In this document: positions 48,354 through 57,514 of the stretch, piece after piece | Numbering within the stretch: the stretch's first letter is position 1 | How the letters are laid out: each line of letters opens with the position of its first letter | Assembly (NCBI GenBank): GCA_016208315.1 | Contig: JACQYF010000056.1 | Location: 1 to 64,000 of the forward strand | Reading direction: 5' to 3' | Length of the DNA stretch: 64,000 bases | Origin: Chloroflexota bacterium | GTDB taxonomy: Bacteria > Chloroflexota > Anaerolineae > UBA4142 | Translations under genes and position numbers: made by a program | Notes under the pieces: model-generated | Told to the model about the DNA's origin: nothing | What the model saw: the letters and a program-made list of their open reading frames with translations, nothing else | Database searches by the model: none

Positions 48354-49003
48354 ACGGATGATAAGGAGGCGCTATGGGATTCGTCAAGACTCCGCTGGAT
48401 GAGTTGACTTATCAGGTCAATGGGTTGGCAATGCAGGTGCAGAGCGAACTCAGGCCGGGGCATCGCGAGAAAATGTACCACCGCCGTTTGGCCGAACTGC
48501 TGACCGAGGCCGGTTTGCGAAACGAGATGGAGAAACGGGTCGAGGTCTATATCAACGATTCGCTCATCGGTTATATGTTTCTCGACCTATGGGTTGAAGA
48601 TGCGTTGGTCGTCGAGTGTAAAGCGTTCAGCCATCAAGTGGACGAAATGGATGTTGGGCAGGTTGTGACGGATCTTGCCGCTACCGGCAGTCCGGTTGGG
48701 ATGCTCTACAACTTTGGACTCCGCAAACTGGAATATCGTCGCATTCTCCCAGCCAAAGACGTGCAGGAATGGCACAAGTATCTTTACCGCTGCATCTGGG
48801 CGCCTCCCGGCTGCCAACTGCCCCCAATCGAAACATTTACCGCAGATACCCCAATCCGCTTCTCCGTGATCAGCCAACCCTGGTCCCCGCCAATTCAAAC
48901 CGTCAACGTCCCCTCTATCCGTTCCTCTGCCCATCCGTTTCCCGCCCACTCATCCGCGTCCCATCCGTTTCCCATCCGCTTATCCGCTTCGCGCAGCAAT
49001 CCG
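48299..49003 (+). mobile_element. GxxExxY cassette bounded by 41-bp inverted repeats, inserted at the purD/purM junction
   Basis: A 705-bp unit: perfect 41-bp inverted repeats at both ends and, between them, a start codon with AAGGAGG and a complete GxxExxY/PD-(D/E)XK-like reading frame that runs out through the right arm into purM. The left arm replaces the end of purD, the right arm replaces the start of purM. No target-site duplication is obvious. It has no transposase, so if mobile it would need help or the nuclease-like protein itself. Confidence 0.65.
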
Positions 49004-50032
49004 CTATCCAGCAATCCGTTACCCAATCCGTTAACCTACACCTCCGCCGGCGTCAACATCACTGCCGGCAACCGCGCGGTCGAACTCATGCGCGCCGCCG
49101 TCCGTTCGACTTACGACGCGCGCGTGGTCGCGGGCATCGGCGCGTTCGGCGGGATGTTTGACGTGCGCGCGCTGCGCGAAATGCGCGCGCCCGTTCTGGT
49201 CGCTTCGACCGATGGGATCGGGACGAAGGTCAAGTTGGGCGCGCAGGCGCGCCGCTATGAATCGCTCGGTCACGACATTGTGAACCATTGCGTGAACGAT
49301 ATTCTCGTCCAGGGCGCGCGTCCGTTATTCTTTCTCGACTATCTCGCGAGCAGCCAGCTTGAGCCAGAGGTGATGGCGGACATTGTGAGCGGGATGGCCG
49401 CGGCGTGTCGGGAAGCGCGCTGCGTCTTGCTCGGCGGCGAGACGGCGGAGATGCCCGGCGTGTACGCGCCCGACGCCTTCGACGTGGCCGGCACGATTGT
49501 GGGCATAGTGGAACGGGATGACGTTTTGCCGCGTCCCGGAATCCGCGCCGGCGATGTGCTGATCGGCTTGCGTTCCTCAGGCCCGCATACGAACGGTTAT
49601 TCACTCATCCGCGAAATCTTTTCCGATATGCCACTCGATACCGTTTTTCCGGAATTGGGAATCCCATTGGCCGATGCGCTTCTTGCGCCGCATCGTTCCT
49701 ACTTGCCGATATTTGAACCCGCGTTCGCTCACGTCAAGGCATTGGCGCACCTGACGGGCGGCGGCTTTATCGAAAACATTCCGCGCGTGCTACCCGACGG
49801 CATTAGCGCGATCGTTCGCCTCGCCAGTTGGCAGGTTCCGCCCTTGTTTCAACTCATCCAGCAGCGTGGCAACATCGCGCGCGACGAAATGTACCGCGTG
49901 TTCAACATGGGCATCGGCATGGTCGCGATTGTCGGGCCCGAGCAAGTTGAGTCGTTTCACGCTCGCGTCGGAGAAGAAACATTTCTGATTGGCGAACTCG
50001 TCCCTGGCGAAAAACGCGTGATACTGGTATGA
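48374..50032 (+). CDS. purM: GxxExxY (PD-(D/E)XK-like) domain fused to AIR synthetase PurM
   Basis: A 552-residue fusion. Residues 1-~150 form a GxxExxY domain: HREKMYHR (~31-38) is the signature region and VEDALVVECKAF (~73-84) the D-ExK nuclease-like core. Residues ~175-218 are a Ser/Pro-rich linker coded by ATCCG repeats. PurM follows from YTSAGVNITAGN (~222): DGIGTKVKLGAQ, CVNDILVQGARPLFFLDY, GGETAEMPG and the closing LTGGGFIENIPRVL are intact. No start codon lies between the repeat and the PurM domain, so PurM must be made through the fusion. PurM closes FGAM to AIR. AAGGAGG precedes the ATG, and purN overlaps the stop. Confidence 0.9.
   Translation: MGFVKTPLDELTYQVNGLAMQVQSELRPGHREKMYHRRLAELLTEAGLRNEMEKRVEVYINDSLIGYMFLDLWVEDALVVECKAFSHQVDEMDVGQVVTDLAATGSPVGMLYNFGLRKLEYRRILPAKDVQEWHKYLYRCIWAPPGCQLPPIETFTADTPIRFSVISQPWSPPIQTVNVPSIRSSAHPFPAHSSASHPFPIRLSASRSNPLSSNPLPNPLTYTSAGVNITAGNRAVELMRAAVRSTYDARVVAGIGAFGGMFDVRALREMRAPVLVASTDGIGTKVKLGAQARRYESLGHDIVNHCVNDILVQGARPLFFLDYLASSQLEPEVMADIVSGMAAACREARCVLLGGETAEMPGVYAPDAFDVAGTIVGIVERDDVLPRPGIRAGDVLIGLRSSGPHTNGYSLIREIFSDMPLDTVFPELGIPLADALLAPHRSYLPIFEPAFAHVKALAHLTGGGFIENIPRVLPDGISAIVRLASWQVPPLFQLIQQRGNIARDEMYRVFNMGIGMVAIVGPEQVESFHARVGEETFLIGELVPGEKRVILV
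48905..49032 (-). repeat. ATCCGTTT/ATCCGCTT repeat block with the right 41-bp arm (48963-49003)
   Basis: A run of CCGTT/CCGCT units of 7-9 bp. The part 48963-49003 is the exact reverse complement of 48299-48339. The block is translated as the linker between the GxxExxY and PurM domains. Confidence 0.92.
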
Positions 50033-50670
50033 CCGCAAATCTGAAATCTGAAATCTGCAATCGAAAATTAGTGGTTCTCCTTTCCGGCCACGGCTCCAAC
50101 TTGCAGGCGATCCTCGACGCGTGCGCCTCGGGCGAATTGGGCGCACAGGTCGTCGCCGTCATCTCGAACAAGCCGGACGCGTTCGGACTGGAACGCGCGC
50201 GGCGCGCGAATGTGCCTGCGGTCGTTAAGGCGAAATCGAAAACACAGGACCGCCGCGCGTACGATACCGAACTCGCCGACCTCGTCGCGGCGTATCAGCC
50301 CGATTGCGTTGTGCTCGCGGGCTGGATGCGGGTCCTCACGATGGCTTTTCTGCAACGCTTTCCGAATCGGGTCGTCAATCTGCATCCCGCGCTGCCCGGC
50401 ACTTTTCCCGGCACGCACGCGATTGAACGCGCGTTTGAGGCGTATCAGCGCGGCGAGATTCGGCATACCGGCGTGATGGTGCATCTCGTCCCGGATGAAG
50501 GGGTGGACTGCGGGCCGGTGTTAGCACAAGAGGTCGTACCGATTCATGCCGACGACACGCTCTCCGCGGTGGAGACGCGCATTCACGTGGTCGAGCATCG
50601 CTTGCTCGTGGAAACACTCAAGAAGTTATCCGCTAATCTCGCGAATTATTTTGGAGGGAGTCAATTATGA
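50029..50670 (+). CDS. purN: GAR formyltransferase PurN
   Basis: A 213-residue enzyme that transfers a formyl group from 10-formyl-THF to [18 protein letters not shown] (~15), the catalytic Asn/His of [14 protein letters not shown] (~112) and [16 protein letters not shown] (~144, catalytic Asp) are present. The first 13 residues are coded by AAATCTG heptamers (50036-50066), so the N-terminus is repeat-derived. Both ends overlap neighbours (ATGA). Confidence 0.94.
   Translation: MTANLKSEICNRKLVVLLSGHGSNLQAILDACASGELGAQVVAVISNKPDAFGLERARRANVPAVVKAKSKTQDRRAYDTELADLVAAYQPDCVVLAGWMRVLTMAFLQRFPNRVVNLHPALPGTFPGTHAIERAFEAYQRGEIRHTGVMVHLVPDEGVDCGPVLAQEVVPIHADDTLSAVETRIHVVEHRLLVETLKKLSANLANYFGGSQL
50036..50066. 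repeat. AAATCTG heptamers at the purN start
   Basis: Three heptamers AAATCTG plus AATCGAAAA, of the ATTTCAG family seen at 15325 and 34044. They encode NLKSEICNR. Confidence 0.88.
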
Positions 50671-52151
50671 ACGAGGAATTATTCAATCGGTTTGAAGCGC
50701 TTACTTTTGACGACGTGTTGATCGTACCGGGGTACAGCGAGGTGCTGCCGGACCGCACCAACGTCAAAACGTGTCTGACCCGCAATATCGCGCTGAACAT
50801 TCCGATTGTCTCTGCGGCGATGGACACCGTGACCGAGGCGCGCTTGGCAATCGCGCTCGCGCGCGAGGGCGGTATTGGCGTGATTCATCGTAATCTGGCT
50901 ATTGAGGATCAGGCCGCGCAGGTTGAGCAGGTCAAGCGGTCCGAATCCGGCATGATTACGAACCCGGTGACGCTCCCGCCGACGGCGACGCTGGAAGAGG
51001 CGGAAACGATCATGGCGAATTATCACATCAGCGGCGTGCCGATCACCGACAATGGCAACGGCGGCAAGCTCGTCGGCATCCTGACCAATCGCGATACGCG
51101 TTTTGTCGGCCCGGGCGACCTGGGGCGGTGCGTGACAGAGTTTATGACCAAGGACCATCTCATCACCGCGCCCGTCGGGACAACGCTAGAGCAGGCCAAA
51201 GCAATACTGCAGGCGCATCGCATCGAAAAACTGCCGTTAGTGGACGCGGATGGCTGCTTGCAAGGCCTCATCACCGTCAAGGACATTCAGAAAAAACGCG
51301 ATTACCCGAACGCGGCAACCGACGCGCACGGACGCTTGCTCGCCACCGCAGCGGTCGGCGTGGGCGCCGATGTCGAGCCGCGGGTCGAGGCGCTCGTCAA
51401 GAAAGGGGTGGATTGCGTCTTCGTGGATACCGCGCACGGCCATACCGAGAGCGTGCTGCGCGCGGTGCAGCGCATCAAGAGCGCGTGGCGCGAACTGCCG
51501 GTGATCGCCGGGAATGTTGTGACCGAAGAAGGGACCCGGGCGCTCATCGCGGCCGGCGTGGACGCGGTAAAAGTCGGGGTGGGCGCGGGTTCGATTTGCA
51601 CGACGCGCATCGTCGCGGGCGCGGGTATGCCGCAATTGACGGCGATTTGGAATTGCGCGCGGGCCGCGCACTCGGCCGGCATCCCCGTCATTGCCGACGG
51701 TGGCATCAAATACAGCGGCGACGTCGTCAAGGCAATTGTGGCGGGCGCGGATGTTGTCATGCTCGGAAGTTTGCTCGCCGCGCTGGATGAATCGCCGGGC
51801 GAGGTCGTGTTGTACGAAGGGCGGCGCTTTAAGGAATATCGCGGGATGGGTAGTATCGGCGCGATGCAAGGGTTGGGACGCGATCGTTACGGCTCGGGAC
51901 AAGGGGGCAGCGGCAAACTCGTGCCCGAAGGGATCGAGGGCCGCGTGCCGTACAAGGGCTCGCTGCACGACGTGATTTACCAACTCATCGGCGGGCTGCG
52001 CTCGGGCATGGGGTATGCCGGCGCAGTGACGCTGGAGGATTTGCGAACCAAGACTCGGCTAGTGCGAATCACGAACGCGGGCTTGATCGAAAGCCATCCG
52101 CATGACGTGATCATCACGCGCGAGTCGCCGAATTACCAGACGGTGGGATAA
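50667..52151 (+). CDS. guaB: IMP dehydrogenase
   Basis: A 494-residue enzyme that oxidises IMP to XMP, the first step to [17 protein letters not shown] (~12) opens the barrel, two CBS domains fill ~97-210, the catalytic Cys lies in [18 protein letters not shown] (~311) and the flap ends near [11 protein letters not shown] (~405). It is the last gene of the purine operon and its start overlaps purN (ATGA), tying GMP synthesis to IMP synthesis. Hairpin 52153-52189 ends the operon. Confidence 0.96.
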   Translation: MNEELFNRFEALTFDDVLIVPGYSEVLPDRTNVKTCLTRNIALNIPIVSAAMDTVTEARLAIALAREGGIGVIHRNLAIEDQAAQVEQVKRSESGMITNPVTLPPTATLEEAETIMANYHISGVPITDNGNGGKLVGILTNRDTRFVGPGDLGRCVTEFMTKDHLITAPVGTTLEQAKAILQAHRIEKLPLVDADGCLQGLITVKDIQKKRDYPNAATDAHGRLLATAAVGVGADVEPRVEALVKKGVDCVFVDTAHGHTESVLRAVQRIKSAWRELPVIAGNVVTEEGTRALIAAGVDAVKVGVGAGSICTTRIVAGAGMPQLTAIWNCARAAHSAGIPVIADGGIKYSGDVVKAIVAGADVVMLGSLLAALDESPGEVVLYEGRRFKEYRGMGSIGAMQGLGRDRYGSGQGGSGKLVPEGIEGRVPYKGSLHDVIYQLIGGLRSGMGYAGAVTLEDLRTKTRLVRITNAGLIESHPHDVIITRESPNYQTVG

Positions 52152-52152
52152 G

Positions 52153-52189
52153 TCAAACTTCCGAAATCTAGCAGATTTCGGAAGTTTGA
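52153..52189. terminator. 17-bp perfect hairpin, AAATCTAGCAGATTT family (copy 2)
   Basis: TCAAACTTCCGAAATCT-AGC-AGATTTCGGAAGTTTGA lies between convergent guaB and the aminotransferase gene. The loop supplies the TAG stop of the minus-strand gene, and the right arm its last residues (TSEIC). Confidence 0.8.
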
Positions 52190-53352
52190 TTGACGGCCGC
52201 TTCAATTCGCGCCAGCCCTTGCTCCAGGATCGAACGTGGGCAGGCAAAGTTCAGGCGCTGAAAACCTTCGCCGCCGATGCCAAAGTCAGCGCCATCTTGC
52301 AGCGCCACCCTTGCTTTCTGCCGCATCAAGGTATTCAACGCGGCGCGGTCAAGCCCGAGCGCGCGGCAGTCGAGCCAAAGCAAATATGTGCCTTCGGGGC
52401 AAATGGGCTTGATTCTGGGAATACGCTCTTCTATGAACCGGACCGCAAACCTAACGTTGCCTTCCAGATATACCAGCAGTTGGTCGAGCCATTCCTCACC
52501 CTCGCGATAGCCGGCTTCTAGCGCGCGGATGCCAAAGACGTTTCCGATATGGAGGCCGTAATCCTCAATCGTCCGGCTCAGTTCGGCGCGCAGTTTTTCA
52601 TTTGGCGCGATGACGACCGACGTGGCGAGACCCGCGAGGTTAAACGTCTTGCTGGGCGCGATAAAGGTGAGCGTGCGCTGGGCCAGCTCGTCGGATAGCG
52701 CGGCGATGGGCGTGTGCCGGTGTTCGCGCAAAATCAAATCGCAGTGAATCTCGTCGGACAGAATCAACAGATTGTGGCGGGCGCAGAACTCGCCCAGCGC
52801 TTCAAGCTCCGCGCGCGTCCAAACGCGGCCTACGGGATTATGCGGATTGCAAAGGATCAGCAGTTTTGTCCGGCCGTCAATTTGCCGCTCTAGATTTTCC
52901 AGATCCATCACATAGCGTTGATTCTCCCAGCGCAGCGGATTCAGGACGATTTGACGACCGTGGTTCTGGACAATCGGGTAGAACGGATGATAGACCGGGG
53001 GTTGGACGACGATCTTGTCGCCGGGTTTGCTGAGGGCCTGGATCGCTAAAGTTAGCGCGTTCACAACACCCGGCGCATTCACAATCCAATCACGTTGGAT
53101 GTCCCAACCGTGCCGCCTGTGGAGCCAGCCCGTGATCGCGTCATAGTACGAATCCCAACGCCGGGGGTAGCCGAAAATGCCATGCTGGGCGCGCCGAACA
53201 AGGGCTTGAATCACAGGCGCCGGCGATTGAAAATCCATGTCCGCAACCCACATGGGAATCACATCCGCGACGCCAGAATCGGCCCGGTTCCTGGCCCACT
53301 TGGCAGAATCGGTCTGCGTGCGATCAATGACCTCGTCAAAGTTGTATTGCAC
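52168..53352 (-). CDS. patB: MalY/PatB-type PLP aminotransferase (cystathionine beta-lyase-like)
   Basis: A 394-residue fold-type I PLP enzyme. YNFDEVIDRTQTDSAKW opens the family domain, PMWVADMDFQSP (~34), NPHNPVGRVW (~169), SDEIHCDL (~202) and the PLP lysine in APSKTFNLAGL (~232) follow. MalY/PatB proteins cleave cystathionine or act as aminotransferases. The GTG at 53352 gives the normal family N-terminus and has GGGAGG upstream; an ATG at 53367 is possible. The last residues come from the hairpin repeat. Confidence 0.9.
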   Translation of the reverse strand: MQYNFDEVIDRTQTDSAKWARNRADSGVADVIPMWVADMDFQSPAPVIQALVRRAQHGIFGYPRRWDSYYDAITGWLHRRHGWDIQRDWIVNAPGVVNALTLAIQALSKPGDKIVVQPPVYHPFYPIVQNHGRQIVLNPLRWENQRYVMDLENLERQIDGRTKLLILCNPHNPVGRVWTRAELEALGEFCARHNLLILSDEIHCDLILREHRHTPIAALSDELAQRTLTFIAPSKTFNLAGLATSVVIAPNEKLRAELSRTIEDYGLHIGNVFGIRALEAGYREGEEWLDQLLVYLEGNVRFAVRFIEERIPRIKPICPEGTYLLWLDCRALGLDRAALNTLMRQKARVALQDGADFGIGGEGFQRLNFACPRSILEQGLARIEAAVNQTSEIC

Positions 53353-53368
53353 GATGCCTCCCTGCATC

Positions 53369-54580
53369 TTACCACAACGCCAGCTGTTGCGGCGGTCGCC
53401 GTCCATCCAACAAGATAAAAGGCGCCGCGCGAACCGCGACGATGCCTAGCTTGTCGAGATCGCGTGGCTCGCGCAGACGACCGCGCCGCCGTGCCGCAAG
53501 AATCTGCTCCGCGCCCTTGGGCCCAATGCCGGGAATCCGCAGCAACTCATGCTTGTCGGCGCGATTCACTTCAATCGGTTTTTCGGTGAGATGCGCCCGC
53601 GCCCAAGCGACCTTGGGATCCACGTCGAGGGGCAGCGCGCCTTTTGGATCGAATTGCATTTCTTCCATTTCAAAGTTGTAATCGCGGAGCAGAACCGAGG
53701 CCTGATACAAGCGGTGCTCGCGCCAGGGATTTTCCGCGGCGACACTTTCGAGCGGGGTTTCGCTGACCGGACTGAAGGCGGAGTAGTACGTCCGCGCGAG
53801 GCGGAGCGTTTTGAACAAATAGGCGCTGGTCGCGAGGATTTCGACGTCGCTTTCGCCGACCGCGCCAACCACGAACTGAGTTACGGTCGAAGGCCAACGC
53901 CCGTTCCATCCGAGGTGCCCAGGTTGGCTCTGTCGAATTTCCTCGACCCACTGTAACGGCCGAAGCAACTCGGCGGCAAAATTCTTATGCGGCGCGAGCG
54001 CGGTCAGCCGTTCGGCATTCGGCGCTTCGAGGTTGATCGAAATCCGATCGGCAAGCTGCATCGCGCGCCAGACCTGATCGCGCTCTGCGCCGGGCATGAT
54101 CTTGAGATGCAGATAGCCCGTGTAATTGAATTTGCGACGCAGAATCTCCGCGGTGGCAATCAGCCGGTCTTGTGTGCGGACGCCGCCGCCCGCCACCCCC
54201 GAACTGAGGAAGAGCCCTTGCGCGATTCCGCCTGTGAACATTTGGTGAAAGGCCTGCGCCATTTCTTCGGGTTTGAATGTGGCGCGGCGATAATTCCGTT
54301 TCGCGCGGAAGGGGCAATAGCAGCAATCGCGTTCGCAGGCGGAGGTGAGGAGCGTCTTGAGCAGTGTAATGCGCTTGCCGCCCGGCGCAGCCGCGTCGTA
54401 CAGTCCCAGCGAATTCTTCTTGGTTTCGAGCGCGCCCGCCTGGACCGCGTCGTGCAGCGCGGTCGGCGAAAAGCCGCAAGGCGCGACCGACGACCCCGCC
54501 GAGGGCCGTACCTTGACCTCTTCGGCCGGTTCAAGGCGCATTTGGTCGGCGAGCAGCGCGAGTTTGCTTTCGATTTCCAT
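53369..54580 (-). CDS. Radical SAM protein with helix-hairpin-helix domain (putative DNA modification/repair)
   Basis: A 403-residue protein of the TIGR03916 type. The radical-SAM cysteines are CERDCCYC (Cx3Cx2C, ~83-90). FLSSGVAGGG and HLKIMPGAERDQV follow as strands of the partial TIM barrel. The C-terminal VNRADKHELLRIPGIGPKGA (~344-363) is a helix-hairpin-helix DNA-binding unit. It is usually paired with a TIGR03915 protein, which is not seen here. The reaction is unknown. It lies 16 bp upstream of the PatB-like gene. Confidence 0.88.
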   Translation of the reverse strand: MEIESKLALLADQMRLEPAEEVKVRPSAGSSVAPCGFSPTALHDAVQAGALETKKNSLGLYDAAAPGGKRITLLKTLLTSACERDCCYCPFRAKRNYRRATFKPEEMAQAFHQMFTGGIAQGLFLSSGVAGGGVRTQDRLIATAEILRRKFNYTGYLHLKIMPGAERDQVWRAMQLADRISINLEAPNAERLTALAPHKNFAAELLRPLQWVEEIRQSQPGHLGWNGRWPSTVTQFVVGAVGESDVEILATSAYLFKTLRLARTYYSAFSPVSETPLESVAAENPWREHRLYQASVLLRDYNFEMEEMQFDPKGALPLDVDPKVAWARAHLTEKPIEVNRADKHELLRIPGIGPKGAEQILAARRRGRLREPRDLDKLGIVAVRAAPFILLDGRRPPQQLALW

Positions 54581-54660
54581 CCGGATGGATTATAGATTGG
54601 GTGTTTGTTTTGGTCAAGCGAGCGGTGTGCGGAGTTTGCTGTGCAGGGGCGCATACTTGG

Positions 54661-56463
54661 CTACCAGTATTCCCGCAGCCACGACGGCAGCTTGGGCGCC
54701 GGTTTCTTGTCGTTGAAATTCTCCTTAAGGTAGGCGTAAAGCTGGTCTCGCTCTTCTTCGGCGAGGTGAACTAACCTGTGTCCGTGCAGAATACGGTGGG
54801 TATCCCAGTGCGTGTCACGCCCCGCTTCGGTACCGTGCGAATGAGTGTGGTGTCCAACCACAATCCGCACGAACGAATGGCATCGCATACAATTCCAGAG
54901 CACCAAATCACGTCCTTCGCCCGGCGGGAAGATGGCTTCCATGTTGACCTTGCGCGGCCAGCCGACCGGTTCCGGCACATCCACCCACTGCGATTCGTCA
55001 AAAGTGTGCGGTTGTGACTCGCTCGAATTGGCGTGGGTGTGAGGATCGGTCGTGTGTGAGTCAGTAGTCGCGTGCGCGTGTGATTCATTTGCGCTGTCGC
55101 CCGGATTGGAATGTCCGCCGTGCATCCGCAGGGACATCGGCAGCGCAAACAGCCACATGTTGATCATCAGGAACACCCCGATCAAACTTCCATACGCCGC
55201 AAACGTCCCCCACCCCTTGACCCGCTCATACTGATGGTTGCCGATGGCATACACCGCATACAGCGACCCCACCGCCCCCACGCCCAGCAGCACGTATTGC
55301 AACGCCTGGATTGCCGGTGTCGGCAACAGCGCCGCCGACTCGCCCGTCGCCGGTTGCCCGACCATCTGCTGCGCCGTGAACACCACCGCCTTGCCTTCGG
55401 CCAGCAGGTGAAACAGATTGTGCCCCATGTGCCCCGCAATGTCGAGCGGAATGATCGCATACCCGAACCGGGTAAAGTTGCTGGCGAACGAGTCGCGGTT
55501 GAACCGCCGAGCCACTCCCGCCGCCAGACCGAACAGCGCGAGCGGAATCGCCATTGCGATCAGAAAGGTGAGCGTAAAGTTCACCGCGTAACTGTCCGTC
55601 CCGGTGACGCGCTGCAATTGCTGCAACAGCGTATTCCAGACCTCGAGCATGGTGACATTCTGGACGAAGACAATGCCCATGATCACGATCGCCAGAAAGG
55701 CCTCTTCGAACTTGGGTTGGCGGATGCCCCACAGTTCTTGGGTCGGCGGGCGGACGGTGAGCTGGAGCGCCTCGTTGGGGCAGGTCTTCAAACAGGCGGC
55801 GCACAGGTTGCAGCGGGCGTTGCTGTCCATCTGGCGCGGGAACTCGAACATGGGACAGCCCGGGCCGTGCGCATTCCCGTTGTAGCACGCGGCCTTGGCC
55901 TGGCAGGTGGCGCAGATGTGCTGATCGGCGCGCAAGGCGACCAGGCCCGCGCGCGAGTAGTTGCCGGCCAGACCGCCCAGGAAACACAGATAGCGACACC
56001 AGGTCCGGCGCACGAAGAGCGCGCCCGAAGCGATCACCCCAACGGTGAGGGCGAGGAGCAGGGCCGCGGTACCCACGGGATTGTCCACGATGCCCCAGAC
56101 GTGATCGGCCCAGGTGATGAGGATAAAGAGGGCATCAATGATCCAGATGCCGTAGCGTTTCAAGAAGAGCGGGACGGGACGGTGCTGGCCCACGAATTTT
56201 TGAACGAGGTCGCTGAGGGTGCCGAAGGGGCAGATGGCGCACCAAAAGCGGCCGAGCAGGACAAAGACGATGGGGATGAGGGGCCACCACAGCACCCAGG
56301 TGAGGGCGGTGCCGAGGTTGTCGTGGGCGGCGGCGGGGCCGGCGACGAGTTGAAAGAGGACCAGGACGAAAAAGGCGGCAGTGAGGGCTTGGAAGACGGC
56401 GGGATAGAGGCCGCTGGTGAGAAAAGCGCGTAGGGTGCGGTGTTGTAGGAGGTTTGCGCTCAT
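54661..56463 (-). CDS. NapH-like membrane polyferredoxin fused to a monohaem cytochrome c domain
   Basis: A 600-residue protein. The N-terminal half has about six helices with CAICPFG (~75) and CRYLCFLGG (~156) as in NapH/NosR-type proteins, then a soluble loop with CATCQAKAACYNGNAHGPGC and CNLCAACLKTCPNEAL, which should hold [4Fe-4S] clusters. More helices follow (~250-430), then a His/Thr/Ser-rich linker (~445-490) and a c-type haem site CMRCH (~519). The haem domain, including the end pattern YLKENFNDKKPAPKLP, is shared with the two lipoproteins upstream. It is the last gene of the nine-gene operon and probably links quinol or ferredoxin to the exported cytochromes. Confidence 0.88.
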   Translation of the reverse strand: MSANLLQHRTLRAFLTSGLYPAVFQALTAAFFVLVLFQLVAGPAAAHDNLGTALTWVLWWPLIPIVFVLLGRFWCAICPFGTLSDLVQKFVGQHRPVPLFLKRYGIWIIDALFILITWADHVWGIVDNPVGTAALLLALTVGVIASGALFVRRTWCRYLCFLGGLAGNYSRAGLVALRADQHICATCQAKAACYNGNAHGPGCPMFEFPRQMDSNARCNLCAACLKTCPNEALQLTVRPPTQELWGIRQPKFEEAFLAIVIMGIVFVQNVTMLEVWNTLLQQLQRVTGTDSYAVNFTLTFLIAMAIPLALFGLAAGVARRFNRDSFASNFTRFGYAIIPLDIAGHMGHNLFHLLAEGKAVVFTAQQMVGQPATGESAALLPTPAIQALQYVLLGVGAVGSLYAVYAIGNHQYERVKGWGTFAAYGSLIGVFLMINMWLFALPMSLRMHGGHSNPGDSANESHAHATTDSHTTDPHTHANSSESQPHTFDESQWVDVPEPVGWPRKVNMEAIFPPGEGRDLVLWNCMRCHSFVRIVVGHHTHSHGTEAGRDTHWDTHRILHGHRLVHLAEEERDQLYAYLKENFNDKKPAPKLPSWLREYW

Positions 56464-56473
56464 TCGCCTTGTT

Positions 56474-57502
56474 CTATTTTGCCTGATTTTGCTGCGCGAG
56501 GATCGGTTTCATATAGTTCTCGAACAAGTTCAACACGCCGGTCTTGTTCAGGTGGTCGGTGTTGAAAAAGAATTTCTCGTCGTTGCCGACCAGCGAGAAA
56601 TCGTGGAACTCGGCGCCGTACTGCGCGAGCAGCGGCTTGAGGGTCTCATCGAATTGCGCTTCGTTGGGCAGCACGTTATAAAACCGCGTGGGAACCGGCG
56701 GTTTGACGACGACGACGCGCATGTTGCGCTGGTTTGCGTGGCGCAGCAGATCCTCAAACTCGGCCACGTAGCGGCGAAACGTTTCCGGCTCGACCGGCTT
56801 TGGGTACAAGTACTTTAGTCGCTGGTCGTCTATCTGCTTGACCGGACGATAGGTTTTGTTGAACTTGGTCGCTTCGTCGTCGCCGATGTCGGGCTTGAAC
56901 CGGTCGGCGTTGTTGATCTTGGAAAAACCGATGAGATAGTCGAACGCCGCCCCGCGGCTCGCCGGGTTCTGCAGCAGCACGGGGACGAGCGCCAGATCGA
57001 ACGGCGCGCGGTTGAACAGCGCCGTGTCGCTCAAACGCTCCTCGTTCCACTGCGCGGAATAGAACGCGAACGAGTCCAAAACGTAGACGATGCTCGCCGT
57101 GCGATGCTGCGCCAGAAAATAGTCCAGCAGCAAGCGATTCACGGTAATGCCGCCGCCGACCGTCGAGAGGTTCAGGATCTTGGCGCCCGTCATTCGTTCG
57201 AGCTGCACGGTCATGTCCTCGTAATCGAGCGCGGCGGCGTGCGATGCGCCGAGGATCACATAGGTATAGTCGCTATAGGGCGCGGTCTTGATCGCAAAGA
57301 ACCGGTTGCGTTTGGCGTACTGGTAAACCAGTTGGTCGGCCACCGCGTAGACGGCGATGTAAATCAGCATGCCGACTAACAGAAAAACGAGCGCCCGGCT
57401 TTGCCAGTTGCGGGTTTGCGCGCCGGCGCTCGCGGTGGAGAGAGCCGCGCCGCGTCCCCTGGCTCCATCGGCGATCGCGGGAAAATCAGATTGGATTGAC
57501 AT
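56474..57502 (-). CDS. Membrane-anchored SGNH-like acyltransferase partner (DltD/AlgX-like)
   Basis: A 342-residue protein with one membrane helix (~36-57) and an exported domain. YVILGASHAAALDYEDM (~81-97) contains the Gly-x-Ser-His of SGNH-like proteins next to MBOATs, and FNTDHLNKTGVLNLF (~315-329) the Asp-His pair of the catalytic triad. It lies 12 bp after the MBOAT gene. Such pairs transfer acyl groups to exported polysaccharides or teichoic acids. The target is unknown. Confidence 0.8.
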   Translation of the reverse strand: MSIQSDFPAIADGARGRGAALSTASAGAQTRNWQSRALVFLLVGMLIYIAVYAVADQLVYQYAKRNRFFAIKTAPYSDYTYVILGASHAAALDYEDMTVQLERMTGAKILNLSTVGGGITVNRLLLDYFLAQHRTASIVYVLDSFAFYSAQWNEERLSDTALFNRAPFDLALVPVLLQNPASRGAAFDYLIGFSKINNADRFKPDIGDDEATKFNKTYRPVKQIDDQRLKYLYPKPVEPETFRRYVAEFEDLLRHANQRNMRVVVVKPPVPTRFYNVLPNEAQFDETLKPLLAQYGAEFHDFSLVGNDEKFFFNTDHLNKTGVLNLFENYMKPILAQQNQAK

Positions 57503-57514
57503 CTTGCCTTATCC

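Noticed and set aside
48374-49030. Assembly chimera joining two unrelated genes
   Set aside because: Both junctions coincide with matching 41-bp inverted repeats and the frame continues into an intact PurM, which favours a real insertion; long reads would settle it.
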